From Saccharofermentans sp. (GTDB lineage Bacteria; Bacillota; Clostridia; Saccharofermentanales; Saccharofermentanaceae), in contig JAKSRJ010000006.1 in NCBI GenBank assembly GCA_024403715.1, positions 19,338 to 83,337 of the forward strand: a DNA stretch of 64,000 nucleotides. The letters are read 5' to 3'. The translations under genes were made by a program, and so were the position numbers. Below are positions 8,173 to 16,170 of the stretch, piece by piece (position 1 is the stretch's first letter; every line of letters begins with the position of its first letter). Under the pieces are notes generated by a model. That model saw only the letters and a list, made by a program, of their open reading frames with translations. It was not told the origin of the DNA and made no database searches.

Positions 8173-8179
8173 GAGGTTA

Positions 8180-8209
8180 ATTAAAACATCCTTCACTACT
8201 ATGTGTCAA
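8180..8209 (-). promoter_or_regulatory. Promoter of the tyrA-aro operon, overlapping the carD stop codon
   Basis: Minus strand TTGACA (8209-8204, a perfect -35 that includes the TGA stop of carD), an 18-base spacer and TTTAAT (8185-8180, one mismatch). The predicted RNA start is about 8173-8172, that is, at the leader ATG. Confidence 0.7.
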
Positions 8210-8718
8210 GTTTTACGGGCATTTTCAAGGATAAAGTCTGGTACATCCTTAGGATCTATGTCTAGTGCCACCGCAAACTCTGCATCAATTCTATGACGTG
8301 CATCATTAAGCATTTTCTCATCCTGCTGATTAAGTGTTTTACCACAGTCTTCTAGACGCTGCTGATGTGCATATAAATTATTAATAACCTGTATGATATC
8401 CTTACGATCACCCTTGGTTATCATAGTTCCGTAAGTATTTTTACGTGCGTTCCTGTCCTCAATCCAATTTGTATCGGAAATGTCGATACTATAAATCAAT
8501 TCCATAGCTTCATCTTTGGTAATTACAGGTCTAATTCTAGCTTTGCATTTCTCATTATCGTATGGAACATACATCACTTGTGCCTGCTTAACAAAAAGAG
8601 GCTTCATCACAAAATACTTCTGTGGTGCCTCATGATAAAAACTGATATCTCTGATATCCTCAATCTCGCATACGCCACTCGCGCCGTATACAACCGTATC
8701 GCCCTTCACGAAATCCAT
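8206..8718 (-). CDS. CarD/CdnL-family transcription regulator
   Basis: A 170-residue protein with an N-terminal CarD/TRCF RNA-polymerase-interacting Tudor-like domain (FVKGDTVVYGASGVCEIEDI, then YVPYDNEK) and an all-helical C-terminal half ending ALDIDPKDVPDFILENARK. Such proteins bind the RNA polymerase beta subunit and stabilise open complexes at promoters, often of rRNA genes. I chose ATG 8718 over an in-frame ATG 15 bases upstream because GAGGTGG is correctly placed only for the former. Transcribed divergently from the Fur-type gene; its stop codon lies inside the tyrA operon promoter. Confidence 0.9.
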   Translation of the reverse strand: MDFVKGDTVVYGASGVCEIEDIRDISFYHEAPQKYFVMKPLFVKQAQVMYVPYDNEKCKARIRPVITKDEAMELIYSIDISDTNWIEDRNARKNTYGTMITKGDRKDIIQVINNLYAHQQRLEDCGKTLNQQDEKMLNDARHRIDAEFAVALDIDPKDVPDFILENARKT

Positions 8719-8881
8719 GGTCCACCTCACCATCTCTCAACGTACCCTATAGCGAACAGTATGGCCGTCAAAACGCCCACATTTTTATTCTATCATCCTC
8801 TTCAAAGGCCCGTAATTGCGCATTTTGACAAAATTTTGAATTGCTTTTTGCATACAATGAGAGTAAAGTATGTTCACAAAT

Positions 8882-8896
8882 TGAAAATGGTTTTCA
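8882..8896. promoter_or_regulatory. Fur/Zur-type operator
   Basis: The perfect dyad TGAAAATGGTTTTCA ends 21 bases before the ATG of the Fur-family gene and is followed by TTTTC, which continues the AT-rich pattern. Shape and place fit autoregulation of the repressor and co-control of the downstream ZIP transporter. Confidence 0.7.
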
Positions 8897-8917
8897 TTTT
8901 CGATTTAAGGAGTGAAC

Positions 8918-9364
8918 ATGAACAATCGCGGTAATTATAAAACTAAACAATATGATGAGCTTTTAGACTACCTCTCGACGATAGAAGGTAAGCATTTCAA
9001 CGTATGTGATATTCATGATCACTTTCAAAGTGTAGGTAAAAATATCGGAACTACAACTATCTATAGACAGCTTGATCGAATGGTAGATGAAGGATTGGTA
9101 TCTAAGTATGTATTAGAGCCTGGAAGCCCAGCCTGCTTTGAGTATATGTCTCCTGACAAGCATATCCATGGTGGTATTTGTTTCCATTTAAGATGCGAGG
9201 TCTGTGGGCGACTTATTCACATGCAGTGTGATGAATTATCTTCTATATCTACACATATTATGAAGGAACATGGATTCCGAGTAGATCCGATGAGAACAGT
9301 TTTCTATGGTATCTGCCAAGAATGCATGGAAGATGACGTGGAGGGTAAGAAGTTATGCCATTAA
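8918..9364 (+). CDS. Fur-family metal-responsive repressor (probably Zur-like)
   Basis: A 148-residue protein with the Fur layout: winged helix at residues ~10-80 (FNVCDIHDHFQ, then GTTTIYRQLDRMVDEGLVSK) and a dimerisation/metal domain with HLRCEVCGRLIHMQCDEL and a final CQEC, the two CxxC pairs of the structural zinc site. The His-rich MSPDKHIHGGICFH also fits metal sensing. ATG 8918 is preferred to GTG 8912 because AAGGAG is five bases upstream. The overlapping ZIP transporter points to zinc rather than iron, but the metal cannot be proved from sequence. Confidence 0.9.
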   Translation: MNNRGNYKTKQYDELLDYLSTIEGKHFNVCDIHDHFQSVGKNIGTTTIYRQLDRMVDEGLVSKYVLEPGSPACFEYMSPDKHIHGGICFHLRCEVCGRLIHMQCDELSSISTHIMKEHGFRVDPMRTVFYGICQECMEDDVEGKKLCH

Positions 9365-10083
9365 TCATTACTTTACTTGCTGGTTTATTTATTCTCCTAG
9401 GTGCTGTTGCTATTAAGTTTTCTAAAGAAACACATAAGGTAGAAGTCATCTCTTTTGCCTTAGCTCTTGGTGCCTTAGTATCACTTATGATTTTTGATTT
9501 AATCCCTGATATGTTTGAGGGTGAGATTAAGTGGTATCTAGTTTTAATATTTGTTGCAATTGGTTTTGGATTCTTAGTAGTCCTAGATTTACTTGCTCCG
9601 GATCATGAAGATCATCATGATACAGATGAGAATCATGACGAAGAGAATTCTGCTCACATTGGTATTATGTCCGCTTTAGCAGTTATCCTTCATAATATTG
9701 TTGAAGGTATGACAGTATATACGATGTCTATGGGAGATCTTAAGCAGGGGTTAATCCTTGCCATTGGTATTGGACTACATAATATTCCAATGGGTATGCT
9801 CATCTTCTCTACTCTTGCTCATAAGCCTAAGAAGGATAAGTACATCTTAACTTCTGCAGTTGTTTTATCTACACCTCTTGGTGGAATACTTATGATGCTT
9901 CTTAGTAGTTTCCTTACTGAAACAATAATTTCAATTCTAGTGTGTGTAGCAGCAGGTATGATTGTTTACCTTATTGCTATGGAGTTAGCTCCTCACGTTA
10001 TTAAGACTAGACCTGTAAAAATGTCTATTATTGGTATTGTAATTGGATTTTTAATTGTTGCATTAAGTTGCTTAATTGGATAA
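9355..10083 (+). CDS. ZIP-family metal transporter
   Basis: A 242-residue integral membrane protein with about eight hydrophobic segments. The ZIP signature is clear: HNIVEGMTVY in one helix and GLHNIPMGML in the next, with the His/Asn/Glu metal-coordinating residues. Between helices three and four is an acidic and His-rich loop (DHEDHHDTDENHDEE) likely to bind zinc in the cytoplasm. Members import zinc or other divalent metals. The gene starts ten bases inside the Fur-type gene with GGAGGG upstream, so the two are translated together; repression under metal excess through the upstream dyad is inferred. Confidence 0.92.
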   Translation: MPLIITLLAGLFILLGAVAIKFSKETHKVEVISFALALGALVSLMIFDLIPDMFEGEIKWYLVLIFVAIGFGFLVVLDLLAPDHEDHHDTDENHDEENSAHIGIMSALAVILHNIVEGMTVYTMSMGDLKQGLILAIGIGLHNIPMGMLIFSTLAHKPKKDKYILTSAVVLSTPLGGILMMLLSSFLTETIISILVCVAAGMIVYLIAMELAPHVIKTRPVKMSIIGIVIGFLIVALSCLIG

Positions 10084-10092
10084 GAGGTAATT

Positions 10093-10938
10093 ATGGTTAA
10101 GGGATTAGTACTTGAAGGTGGTGCGATGAGAGGCCTCTTTACTGCTGGTGTTATCGATGTGCTTATGGAAAACGGCGTTAAGTTTGATAAGGCAGTTGGT
10201 GTATCTGCTGGTGCTGCATTTGGTTGTAACTATAAGTCTAATCAGCCAGGCAGAGTACTGCGCTATAACCTTAAGTATTCCTCTAACTGGAGATATAAGA
10301 GTTACCGCTCATTAATCTTTACTGGTGATTTATATGGCGCAGATTTTTGCTATCACGAATTACCTAATGAACTCGATATTTTTGATGTGGACGAATTAAA
10401 GCGTAATCCGCTTGAATTCTATTGCGTTTGTACTGACGTAGATACAGGAAAACCATACTATCATAAGCTTACTGATGGAGCATATGAAGACTTAGAGTTT
10501 GTAAGAGCATCCGCTTCTATGCCACTAGCATCACGTATTGTGTCTGTTGGACCAGGCCGATACCTTGATGGTGGCATCTCTGATTCTATTCCACTAGAAT
10601 TTATGCTTAATCAAGGTTGTGATAAATGTCTTGTAATTAGGACTCAGCCTAATGGTTATGTTAAGCACCAGTATAAGTTTATTGGTGGTATTTCATTCAT
10701 GCTTCGTAAATATCCTAATCTTGTTAAAGCTCTTCGTGAGAGACACATTATGTATAACAATGAATTAGCTTTCATAGATAAGTGTAAAGATGAAGGCACA
10801 GCTTATGTAATTACTCCACCTGAAGCTCTTAATATCTCTGCCTTAGAGACTGACCCTAATGAGATTCATCGAGTCTATAACTTAGGCCGTGCTGTTGCTA
10901 CTACTAACCTCGATAACATACTTAAGTTTTTGAACTGA
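10093..10938 (+). CDS. Patatin-like phospholipase
   Basis: A 281-residue protein of the bacterial patatin family (YjjU/RssA-like). The oxyanion loop LVLEGGAMRGLFTAGV, the nucleophile elbow GVSAGAAFG and the aspartate of YLDGGISDSIPL form the Ser-Asp dyad of patatins. No signal peptide or membrane segment is evident, so it is probably cytoplasmic or membrane-peripheral. Expected activity is acyl-ester hydrolysis of phospholipids; the natural substrate is not known. It follows the ZIP gene by nine bases with GAGGTAA upstream, so it is probably co-transcribed. Confidence 0.9.
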   Translation: MVKGLVLEGGAMRGLFTAGVIDVLMENGVKFDKAVGVSAGAAFGCNYKSNQPGRVLRYNLKYSSNWRYKSYRSLIFTGDLYGADFCYHELPNELDIFDVDELKRNPLEFYCVCTDVDTGKPYYHKLTDGAYEDLEFVRASASMPLASRIVSVGPGRYLDGGISDSIPLEFMLNQGCDKCLVIRTQPNGYVKHQYKFIGGISFMLRKYPNLVKALRERHIMYNNELAFIDKCKDEGTAYVITPPEALNISALETDPNEIHRVYNLGRAVATTNLDNILKFLN

Positions 10939-10975
10939 TTTTTTCTTATAATATTTTCTATATTTATTCACAAAC

Positions 10976-11014
10976 AAAAACAGCGCTTGTCCGAAGACAA
11001 GCGCTGTAGTTTTT
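10976..11014. terminator. Bidirectional terminator between convergent genes
   Basis: Perfect 12-bp stem ACAGCGCTTGTC/GACAAGCGCTGT with a CGAA tetraloop (10980-11007). GTTTTTG follows on the plus strand and TTTTTGTTTG on the minus strand, so it can end both the patatin-gene and the permease transcripts. Confidence 0.9.
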
Positions 11015-11045
11015 GATTTGCAATAGGCAAATGCTAAGGGAGTTA

Positions 11046-11924
11046 TTACTCCTTAACACCACCGGCAGCAACACCCTGGATGATGTATCTCTGTAAGAAA
11101 GCGTATGCAATCATGATTGGCAATACGGATGCGGAGAGACCGATGTTGATAGCACCGTAGTCTGTGTAACGGTCACCATACAACATACCTACCATCAATG
11201 GGAGAGTCTTGAGCTCCTGCTTTGTCAAAAGGATAGATGGAGCGAAGAAGTTGTTCCAAGAACCCAAGAAGGAGAAGATACCCTGTGTAGCAAGAGCTGG
11301 GATCATGATTGGCAAGCAGATGCTATTGAATGTTCTGAACTCGCCGCAACCATCGATACGAGCAGCCTCAATGATTTCCTTAGAAAGTGAAGTATCAAGA
11401 TACTGCTTAATAAAGAATACAGTTGAAGGAGCTGCGATAGCTGGGAGAATCAATGGCCATCTTGTACCAAGGAGACCCAATGTATTCATCAATCTGTAGA
11501 AACCAGTGATGTTAACGGCTGTAGGAACCATCATAACACCAACGATGATTGTAAAGATTGTCTTTCTACCCTTGAAGTCATAAACGCTAAGACCATAAGC
11601 TGTCAAAGCAGAGAAGTAAACTGTCAAAGCCGTGGAAGACAAAGTGATGATGAGGGAGTTTGTAAAACCTGTAGAGAAGCTAAAAGTAGAACGATTAGCA
11701 AGGTAGTCCCAGTTTGCCTTTGTCTGACCAATAAGGTTACCAAAGTTAGGATAAAGCTTAATTCCAGTCTGAATGCTGAATGTATCCCATGTAGCATTCA
11801 TAAACATGTACCAGAAAGGAATAATAGCAAGGATTGAGAAGAAGATAACTACAACATAAACAAGTGCGCTATATGCTGCAATTGATCCTGACTTACTACG
11901 GAGTTTAACGTCGTTTGCACTCAT
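11046..11924 (-). CDS. Sugar ABC transporter permease, MalG type
   Basis: A 292-residue inner subunit with six membrane segments. The EAA loop reads EIIEAARIDGCGEFRTFNSI, followed by PIMIPALATQGIFSFLGSWN, and the protein ends QGVAAGGVKE, all typical of the carbohydrate-uptake (CUT1) MalG family. It would pair with the upstream MalF-like permease and the lipoprotein encoded before that to import an oligosaccharide. The ATP-binding subunit is not in the operon; a shared MsmK-type ATPase elsewhere is likely. The gap to the upstream gene is two bases, with ribosome site within its 3' end. Confidence 0.93.
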   Translation of the reverse strand: MSANDVKLRSKSGSIAAYSALVYVVVIFFSILAIIPFWYMFMNATWDTFSIQTGIKLYPNFGNLIGQTKANWDYLANRSTFSFSTGFTNSLIITLSSTALTVYFSALTAYGLSVYDFKGRKTIFTIIVGVMMVPTAVNITGFYRLMNTLGLLGTRWPLILPAIAAPSTVFFIKQYLDTSLSKEIIEAARIDGCGEFRTFNSICLPIMIPALATQGIFSFLGSWNNFFAPSILLTKQELKTLPLMVGMLYGDRYTDYGAINIGLSASVLPIMIAYAFLQRYIIQGVAAGGVKE

Positions 11925-11926
11925 TA

Positions 11927-14398
11927 TTAAACACCTGCCTTTCTTGCGAGTTTCTTAGCCTTTGCTGCAGCTGCTGCATCCTTATCTCTCATCAAGTAGA
12001 AGATTATGATAGAGAGAGCTGTTGTAACGATGAACAATACAACGGATACTGCGGAAGCTGTACCAATCTGCTTAACAACAGCTCTACCGAAAGCGAGCTC
12101 GTTGATGTACATAAGTACAGTTTGGATAGATCTGATTCTCTGACCATTGAACTTGATAAGAGCAGGGTTCATGTTGAGGTTGTATGGAATATCATACATC
12201 TGCAAACCACCAATCATAGAAGTTACGAAGGAATACAAGAGAATAGGTCTGAGCAATGGCATTGTGATCTTTGTGTATGTCTGGAAAGAGTTAGCACCAT
12301 CGAGCTGAGCAGACTCATAAAGAGACTCAGAGATAGAAGTGATACCAGCAATCAATACGATCATTGTATTACCATACCACATCCAGAAGTTGATGAAGCA
12401 AACAATCAATCTTGTAGCCCATGCACTGTCGAAGAAGTTGTAACGTGGTGCACCGATTGCATCAAGGAACAACTGTGCTGCAGAAGCAGCGGAACCTGTT
12501 GAATACTGGAACAATCTTCTGAAGAAGATAGCGATTGTTGCAGCAGTAATAACGTTAGGCAAATACATCAAAGCCTTCATTGCTGACAAGCCCTTGAGCT
12601 TAAGCTTAGTATCTGTGAACCAAGCAGAGAGCAAGAGAGCCAAACCGATCTGTGGAGCAAAACCGATGATCCACATTACGAATGTTGTAACGAAAGCACC
12701 AGCAACTACTGCGAATCTGTGGTTATCAGTGAAGATGCTGCTGAAGTTTGTAAATCCAACAAGGATATACTTAGAAGAAGCATCAACAGAACCGAAGATA
12801 CCAGATGGGTGATTAACCTGATTTCTGAGGTTATCAACAGCTGTTACTGTGTTGTAAGAGAATGACTCCTCAGCCATTCTGATGAGATCAGCACGTGTGA
12901 ACTTACCAGAATATCTAACAGCGATATCATCGTCTGTCATACCATTGATTCTAGCAATTTCATTGTTGTACTGCTCGAGATAATCATTGTACTTAGAAAC
13001 CTTCTCGTCGAGCTTAGCCTGAGCCTTCTCAGCATTCTTAGCCTTCTTAGCTGCGTCGAGTTCGTTGTACTTGTCCATTGTGAGGACACCAGCAAGACCA
13101 ATTCTGGACTTGAAGGAAGCATACTTATCGAAATCCATCTCACCATTGAAAGAGATGTATGAATCGATATCTGTGTAACCTGCAGAAATAAGAGACTTTC
13201 TAGCAGAGTTAGCGGAATCGTTAAGGTAGTTGTTCATAGCTGCAATCTGCATCTTAGAAGCTGCCTTAACTGCATCAGACTGATACTGAGAATCAATAAA
13301 CTGACGCATATTAGCAAGAACATTTACCTTACCATCAGAAGAAGGAACGAGTGTACCGTTCTCCTCTACGAGCTGAACCTGGGAATTGATGATACCCATG
13401 CTGTAGAGCTTCTCGAGGTTAGAATATACCTGCTCCTCACCATCGTGAAGGTTTCTGGAGCCATCAATATAACCGTCGAATGTAAGATAAGGAGGGATGG
13501 ATGTATTCCATACATTAGCTGTCATATATGCATTGAGGTCGCCAATGAAAGGAACTGCAATCGCATCAATCTTCTCGCCATCATAGATAGCATTAGGAGC
13601 ATCGAGGTTGGAACATACATAATAGAATGTATCTGTTGCAACATCAGTGTCCTGCATGTTAGCGAAATAGTCATAAAGTGAATCTGCACCTGCATATGTT
13701 GCGAGGTAAGACATAAGAACCTGCTGACCCTCTGTAAACTCACCTGTCTGGAGTGTATCAAGGAAACCAGCATAGCTATCGCCAGCAATAATATCAGCTG
13801 TTGTGATAGCGTCTTCAGAAGACTCATCATCAGATGCTTCTACTGTAGTAAGTGTAACTCCTGTGGAGTTGATAGATGTAAGCTTGCCGATGATATCAAC
13901 GCTCAAATCATAGTAATTTGCAGACCATGTTGTGAGCTCTTCCCATGCAGCAGCATCTGTAGAGATGTAGGAGATATCTCCTGTCTCGATAACCTGATTA
14001 ATCTTAGCTCTTGTAGCTTCAGAAATGTCAGGGTTATTTGCAATTGCTGTAAGACCATCAACGTCTGTTGGCTTAAACTGATCAGCTCTTGTCTGACATG
14101 CGAAATAGTTTCTCAAGTCATTATAAGCATGTGCATCAATGCCATGTGCTGCGAGCTCATCATCGCTAAACAAAGCTGTAAGGTCAAGATATCTGTCATA
14201 ATAAGCCTCTTTATTACCGAAGCCCCAGAATGCAGAGTTTGCGTTAGAAAGGTTTGCACCAGAGTACCAGAAAGTAGTAAGCAATGGATACAAACTGAAA
14301 AGAGCGTAAACTACTACGAATGGAGCAATAAAGAGGTAGCCGAACTTAGTATAAGACATACCATTGTGTCTGGCTGAATTGTTAGTACCTCTTGCCAT
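11927..14398 (-). CDS. Sugar ABC transporter permease, MalF type, with a giant extracytoplasmic insertion
   Basis: An 823-residue permease, more than twice the usual ~300. The first membrane segment (GYLFIAPFVVVYALFSLYPL) is at residues ~20-45. An inserted, mostly helical and acidic region of about 485 residues follows (roughly 53-538). The remaining membrane segments (~545-810) contain the EAA loop LYESAQLDGANSFQTYTKI. E. coli MalF carries a ~180-residue P2 loop at the same place that touches the maltose-binding protein; this one is far larger and shows no homology I can recognise. ATG 14398 is preferred over an upstream in-frame TTG because GGAGAG lies eight bases before it. The C-terminal tail is Lys/Ala-rich. 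Confidence 0.9.
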   Translation of the reverse strand: MARGTNNSARHNGMSYTKFGYLFIAPFVVVYALFSLYPLLTTFWYSGANLSNANSAFWGFGNKEAYYDRYLDLTALFSDDELAAHGIDAHAYNDLRNYFACQTRADQFKPTDVDGLTAIANNPDISEATRAKINQVIETGDISYISTDAAAWEELTTWSANYYDLSVDIIGKLTSINSTGVTLTTVEASDDESSEDAITTADIIAGDSYAGFLDTLQTGEFTEGQQVLMSYLATYAGADSLYDYFANMQDTDVATDTFYYVCSNLDAPNAIYDGEKIDAIAVPFIGDLNAYMTANVWNTSIPPYLTFDGYIDGSRNLHDGEEQVYSNLEKLYSMGIINSQVQLVEENGTLVPSSDGKVNVLANMRQFIDSQYQSDAVKAASKMQIAAMNNYLNDSANSARKSLISAGYTDIDSYISFNGEMDFDKYASFKSRIGLAGVLTMDKYNELDAAKKAKNAEKAQAKLDEKVSKYNDYLEQYNNEIARINGMTDDDIAVRYSGKFTRADLIRMAEESFSYNTVTAVDNLRNQVNHPSGIFGSVDASSKYILVGFTNFSSIFTDNHRFAVVAGAFVTTFVMWIIGFAPQIGLALLLSAWFTDTKLKLKGLSAMKALMYLPNVITAATIAIFFRRLFQYSTGSAASAAQLFLDAIGAPRYNFFDSAWATRLIVCFINFWMWYGNTMIVLIAGITSISESLYESAQLDGANSFQTYTKITMPLLRPILLYSFVTSMIGGLQMYDIPYNLNMNPALIKFNGQRIRSIQTVLMYINELAFGRAVVKQIGTASAVSVVLFIVTTALSIIIFYLMRDKDAAAAAKAKKLARKAGV

Positions 14399-14455
14399 TT
14401 TTGTCACTCTCCAAAATTTTTTGCCCAAAAATTTGATTGAATTGTTAATAATGAA

Positions 14456-14485
14456 AATGCGGAGCAGGGTGGTGCCCTGCCCCGC
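14456..14485 (-). terminator. Hairpin between binding-protein and permease genes
   Basis: Minus strand stem GCGGGGCAGGG/CCCTGCTCCGC with a four-base loop, then ATTTTC. A weak tail after a strong stem suits partial termination, which would give more binding protein than permease. Confidence 0.7.
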
Positions 14486-14518
14486 AAATTACCTTAGTTA
14501 GTTTAAATCAGTTGTGAA

Positions 14519-15916
14519 TTAAACAAGTCCAGCGTCTTCAACAGCTGCGATGAAAGCATCAACGCACTCATCAACAGAAGCGATCTGTCCATTGAGGTAA
14601 CCAGCTACAACTGTGTTGAGCTCGTCGTTGATCTTTGTATCGTTCTCACCGATTGTAGAGTTGTCGATGAGTGTAGCAGCGTCGAGAAGTACAGGGATTG
14701 GGTTCTGGCCACCGAGCCACTCGAGAGCGAAGGAAGAATCAGAACCAAGCTGTGTCATGATAGCGATGTTGTTAACGAACTCACCGTTCTGAGCCTGAGC
14801 CATCTGGTTGTCTGTATCGATACAGATATCTCTCATGATCTGAGCAACAGATGCCTTAGAGTTACACCACTTAGAAGCCATGAGCCATGTACCACCCCAG
14901 TAGAAGTTACCAGGAGCAGCTACGAGACCCCAATCACCAGATGTTGGGTTTGGTGTATCGTTAGCAGATGGATCAAGAGCCATGGAGAATCTAGCAAGCC
15001 ACATTGGACCCCAGTAAGAAAGAACTGTACCGTTGGACATATCAGCTGTCCAAGCGTCTGTCCACTGAGCTGTCTCGTGTGTGAGACCCTCATCATAAAG
15101 AGCCTTAACGAAATCGAAGTAATCGTACATAACTGGATCTACGTTAACCTCACCGTCAACTACCCAACCAGCAGAACGTGTGTTGAGGTAAGCCTGGAAA
15201 AGGTCACCAGTAGAAGAGATAGCAGCCCACTCAGAGTTGTATGCCTTTACTGTACGGCATGTCTCGAGGAATGCATCCCAGCTCTCGAAGTATGGAGCTA
15301 CATCAGCAGGATCAGAAACACCGAGTGCTTCCTGAGCTACTGTTCTGTTGTAGAATACACCACATGGGCAAGCCTGCCATGCAAGACCCTTGATAACGTT
15401 GTCGTTATCTGTAGCAAACTGAAGTGTGTAGTTGTACATCTCAGTTGTCTCAGCATAAGCGATACCAAGATCATTGATAGCAAGAGTGTTGTCAGAGTTC
15501 ATGTACTTAGCTGCATAACCAGCGTCACAAGCGAACATGTCTGGAGCGTCCTCACCAGAAGCGAGTACGTTGTCAAGAACCTGCTGGATTGTGTCGGATG
15601 TCTGCTGCTCGTAACGAACTGTGATGTCAGAATATGCTTCAATAAGAGTCTTAACCTCTTCGTTGAATCCATAAACTACAACGTCATCATCCTCATCAGT
15701 TACATCAGCAATCTCGAGCTCGTTGAATGCAGAAACGTCTACAGTAGCGTCAGCTGTCTCAGCTGGAGCAGCCTCTGTCTCGCCAGCAGCCTCTGTCTCA
15801 GCAGCTGGAGCGTTGCTCTCTGCAGGAGCAGCTGTCTCCTCTGTCTTAGAACAAGCAGCTACACCGAGAACCATTGCCAATGACAACATCAAAGCAACAA
15901 TCTTCTTTGTCTTCAT
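14519..15916 (-). CDS. Extracellular solute-binding lipoprotein of the sugar ABC importer
   Basis: A 465-residue family 1 solute-binding protein. The signal peptide ends in lipobox LGVAAC (Cys22), followed by a Glu/Ala/Pro-rich tether to about residue 60, then a two-lobed binding fold with DAPDMFACDAGYAAKYM, GLAWQACPCGVFYNRTVAQE and many Trp residues suited to stacking against sugars. It is predicted to be anchored on the outer membrane face and deliver a carbohydrate to the two permeases downstream. TAGGAGG lies ahead of the ATG. The substrate cannot be deduced. Confidence 0.93.
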   Translation of the reverse strand: MKTKKIVALMLSLAMVLGVAACSKTEETAAPAESNAPAAETEAAGETEAAPAETADATVDVSAFNELEIADVTDEDDDVVVYGFNEEVKTLIEAYSDITVRYEQQTSDTIQQVLDNVLASGEDAPDMFACDAGYAAKYMNSDNTLAINDLGIAYAETTEMYNYTLQFATDNDNVIKGLAWQACPCGVFYNRTVAQEALGVSDPADVAPYFESWDAFLETCRTVKAYNSEWAAISSTGDLFQAYLNTRSAGWVVDGEVNVDPVMYDYFDFVKALYDEGLTHETAQWTDAWTADMSNGTVLSYWGPMWLARFSMALDPSANDTPNPTSGDWGLVAAPGNFYWGGTWLMASKWCNSKASVAQIMRDICIDTDNQMAQAQNGEFVNNIAIMTQLGSDSSFALEWLGGQNPIPVLLDAATLIDNSTIGENDTKINDELNTVVAGYLNGQIASVDECVDAFIAAVEDAGLV

Positions 15917-16055
15917 TGTTTGTGCCTCCTAAAAATAAGGTTTTATTTCTGTCCATTAGGACCTAAGTTTGCTTACACATTCACCGTTAGGATCCTGTGC
16001 GTCCGTCCAATCTATAGGTACGCATACCCATAAAAACACGGATACTTACGACAGC

Positions 16056-16084
16056 ATTTTACAACACCTTACACATAGTTGCAA
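16056..16084 (-). promoter_or_regulatory. Promoter of the binding-protein/permease operon
   Basis: Minus strand TTGCAA (16084-16079), 17-base spacer, TAAAAT (16061-16056). RNA would start near 16049, leaving a leader of about 130 bases before the lipoprotein ATG at 15916. Confidence 0.6.
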
Positions 16085-16100
16085 GATTTTTTTGTGCGAG

Positions 16101-16149
16101 GTGCAAAAAGCAAAAAAAGTTTAAGGCAATTTTGTGGTACTTTTTGCAC
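16101..16149. repeat. Inverted repeat GTGCAAAAAG / CTTTTTGCAC
   Basis: Ten-base perfect arms at 16101-16110 and 16140-16149 are separated by 29 bases. They lie between the end of the lipoprotein gene and the downstream promoter, about 15 bases upstream of its -35. On the minus strand T-runs follow inside the loop and past the second arm. It could be a weak terminator or two half-sites of an operator. Confidence 0.45.
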
Positions 16150-16170
16150 GGGGACACAAGCTGTCTTCTA

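Noticed and set aside
8116..8196. Longer leader peptide from GTG 8196 (26 residues)
   Set aside because: No ribosome site precedes the GTG, and it lies upstream of the predicted RNA start; kept only as an alternative.
7947..8205. T-box element upstream of tyrA
   Set aside because: No conserved T-box antiterminator (TGGNACCGCG-type) or Stem I features are visible; a Tyr-rich leader frame explains the region better.
15077..15883. 268-codon plus-strand frame
   Set aside because: Antisense to the solute-binding lipoprotein; Cys/Ser/Leu-rich as expected for a reversed gene.
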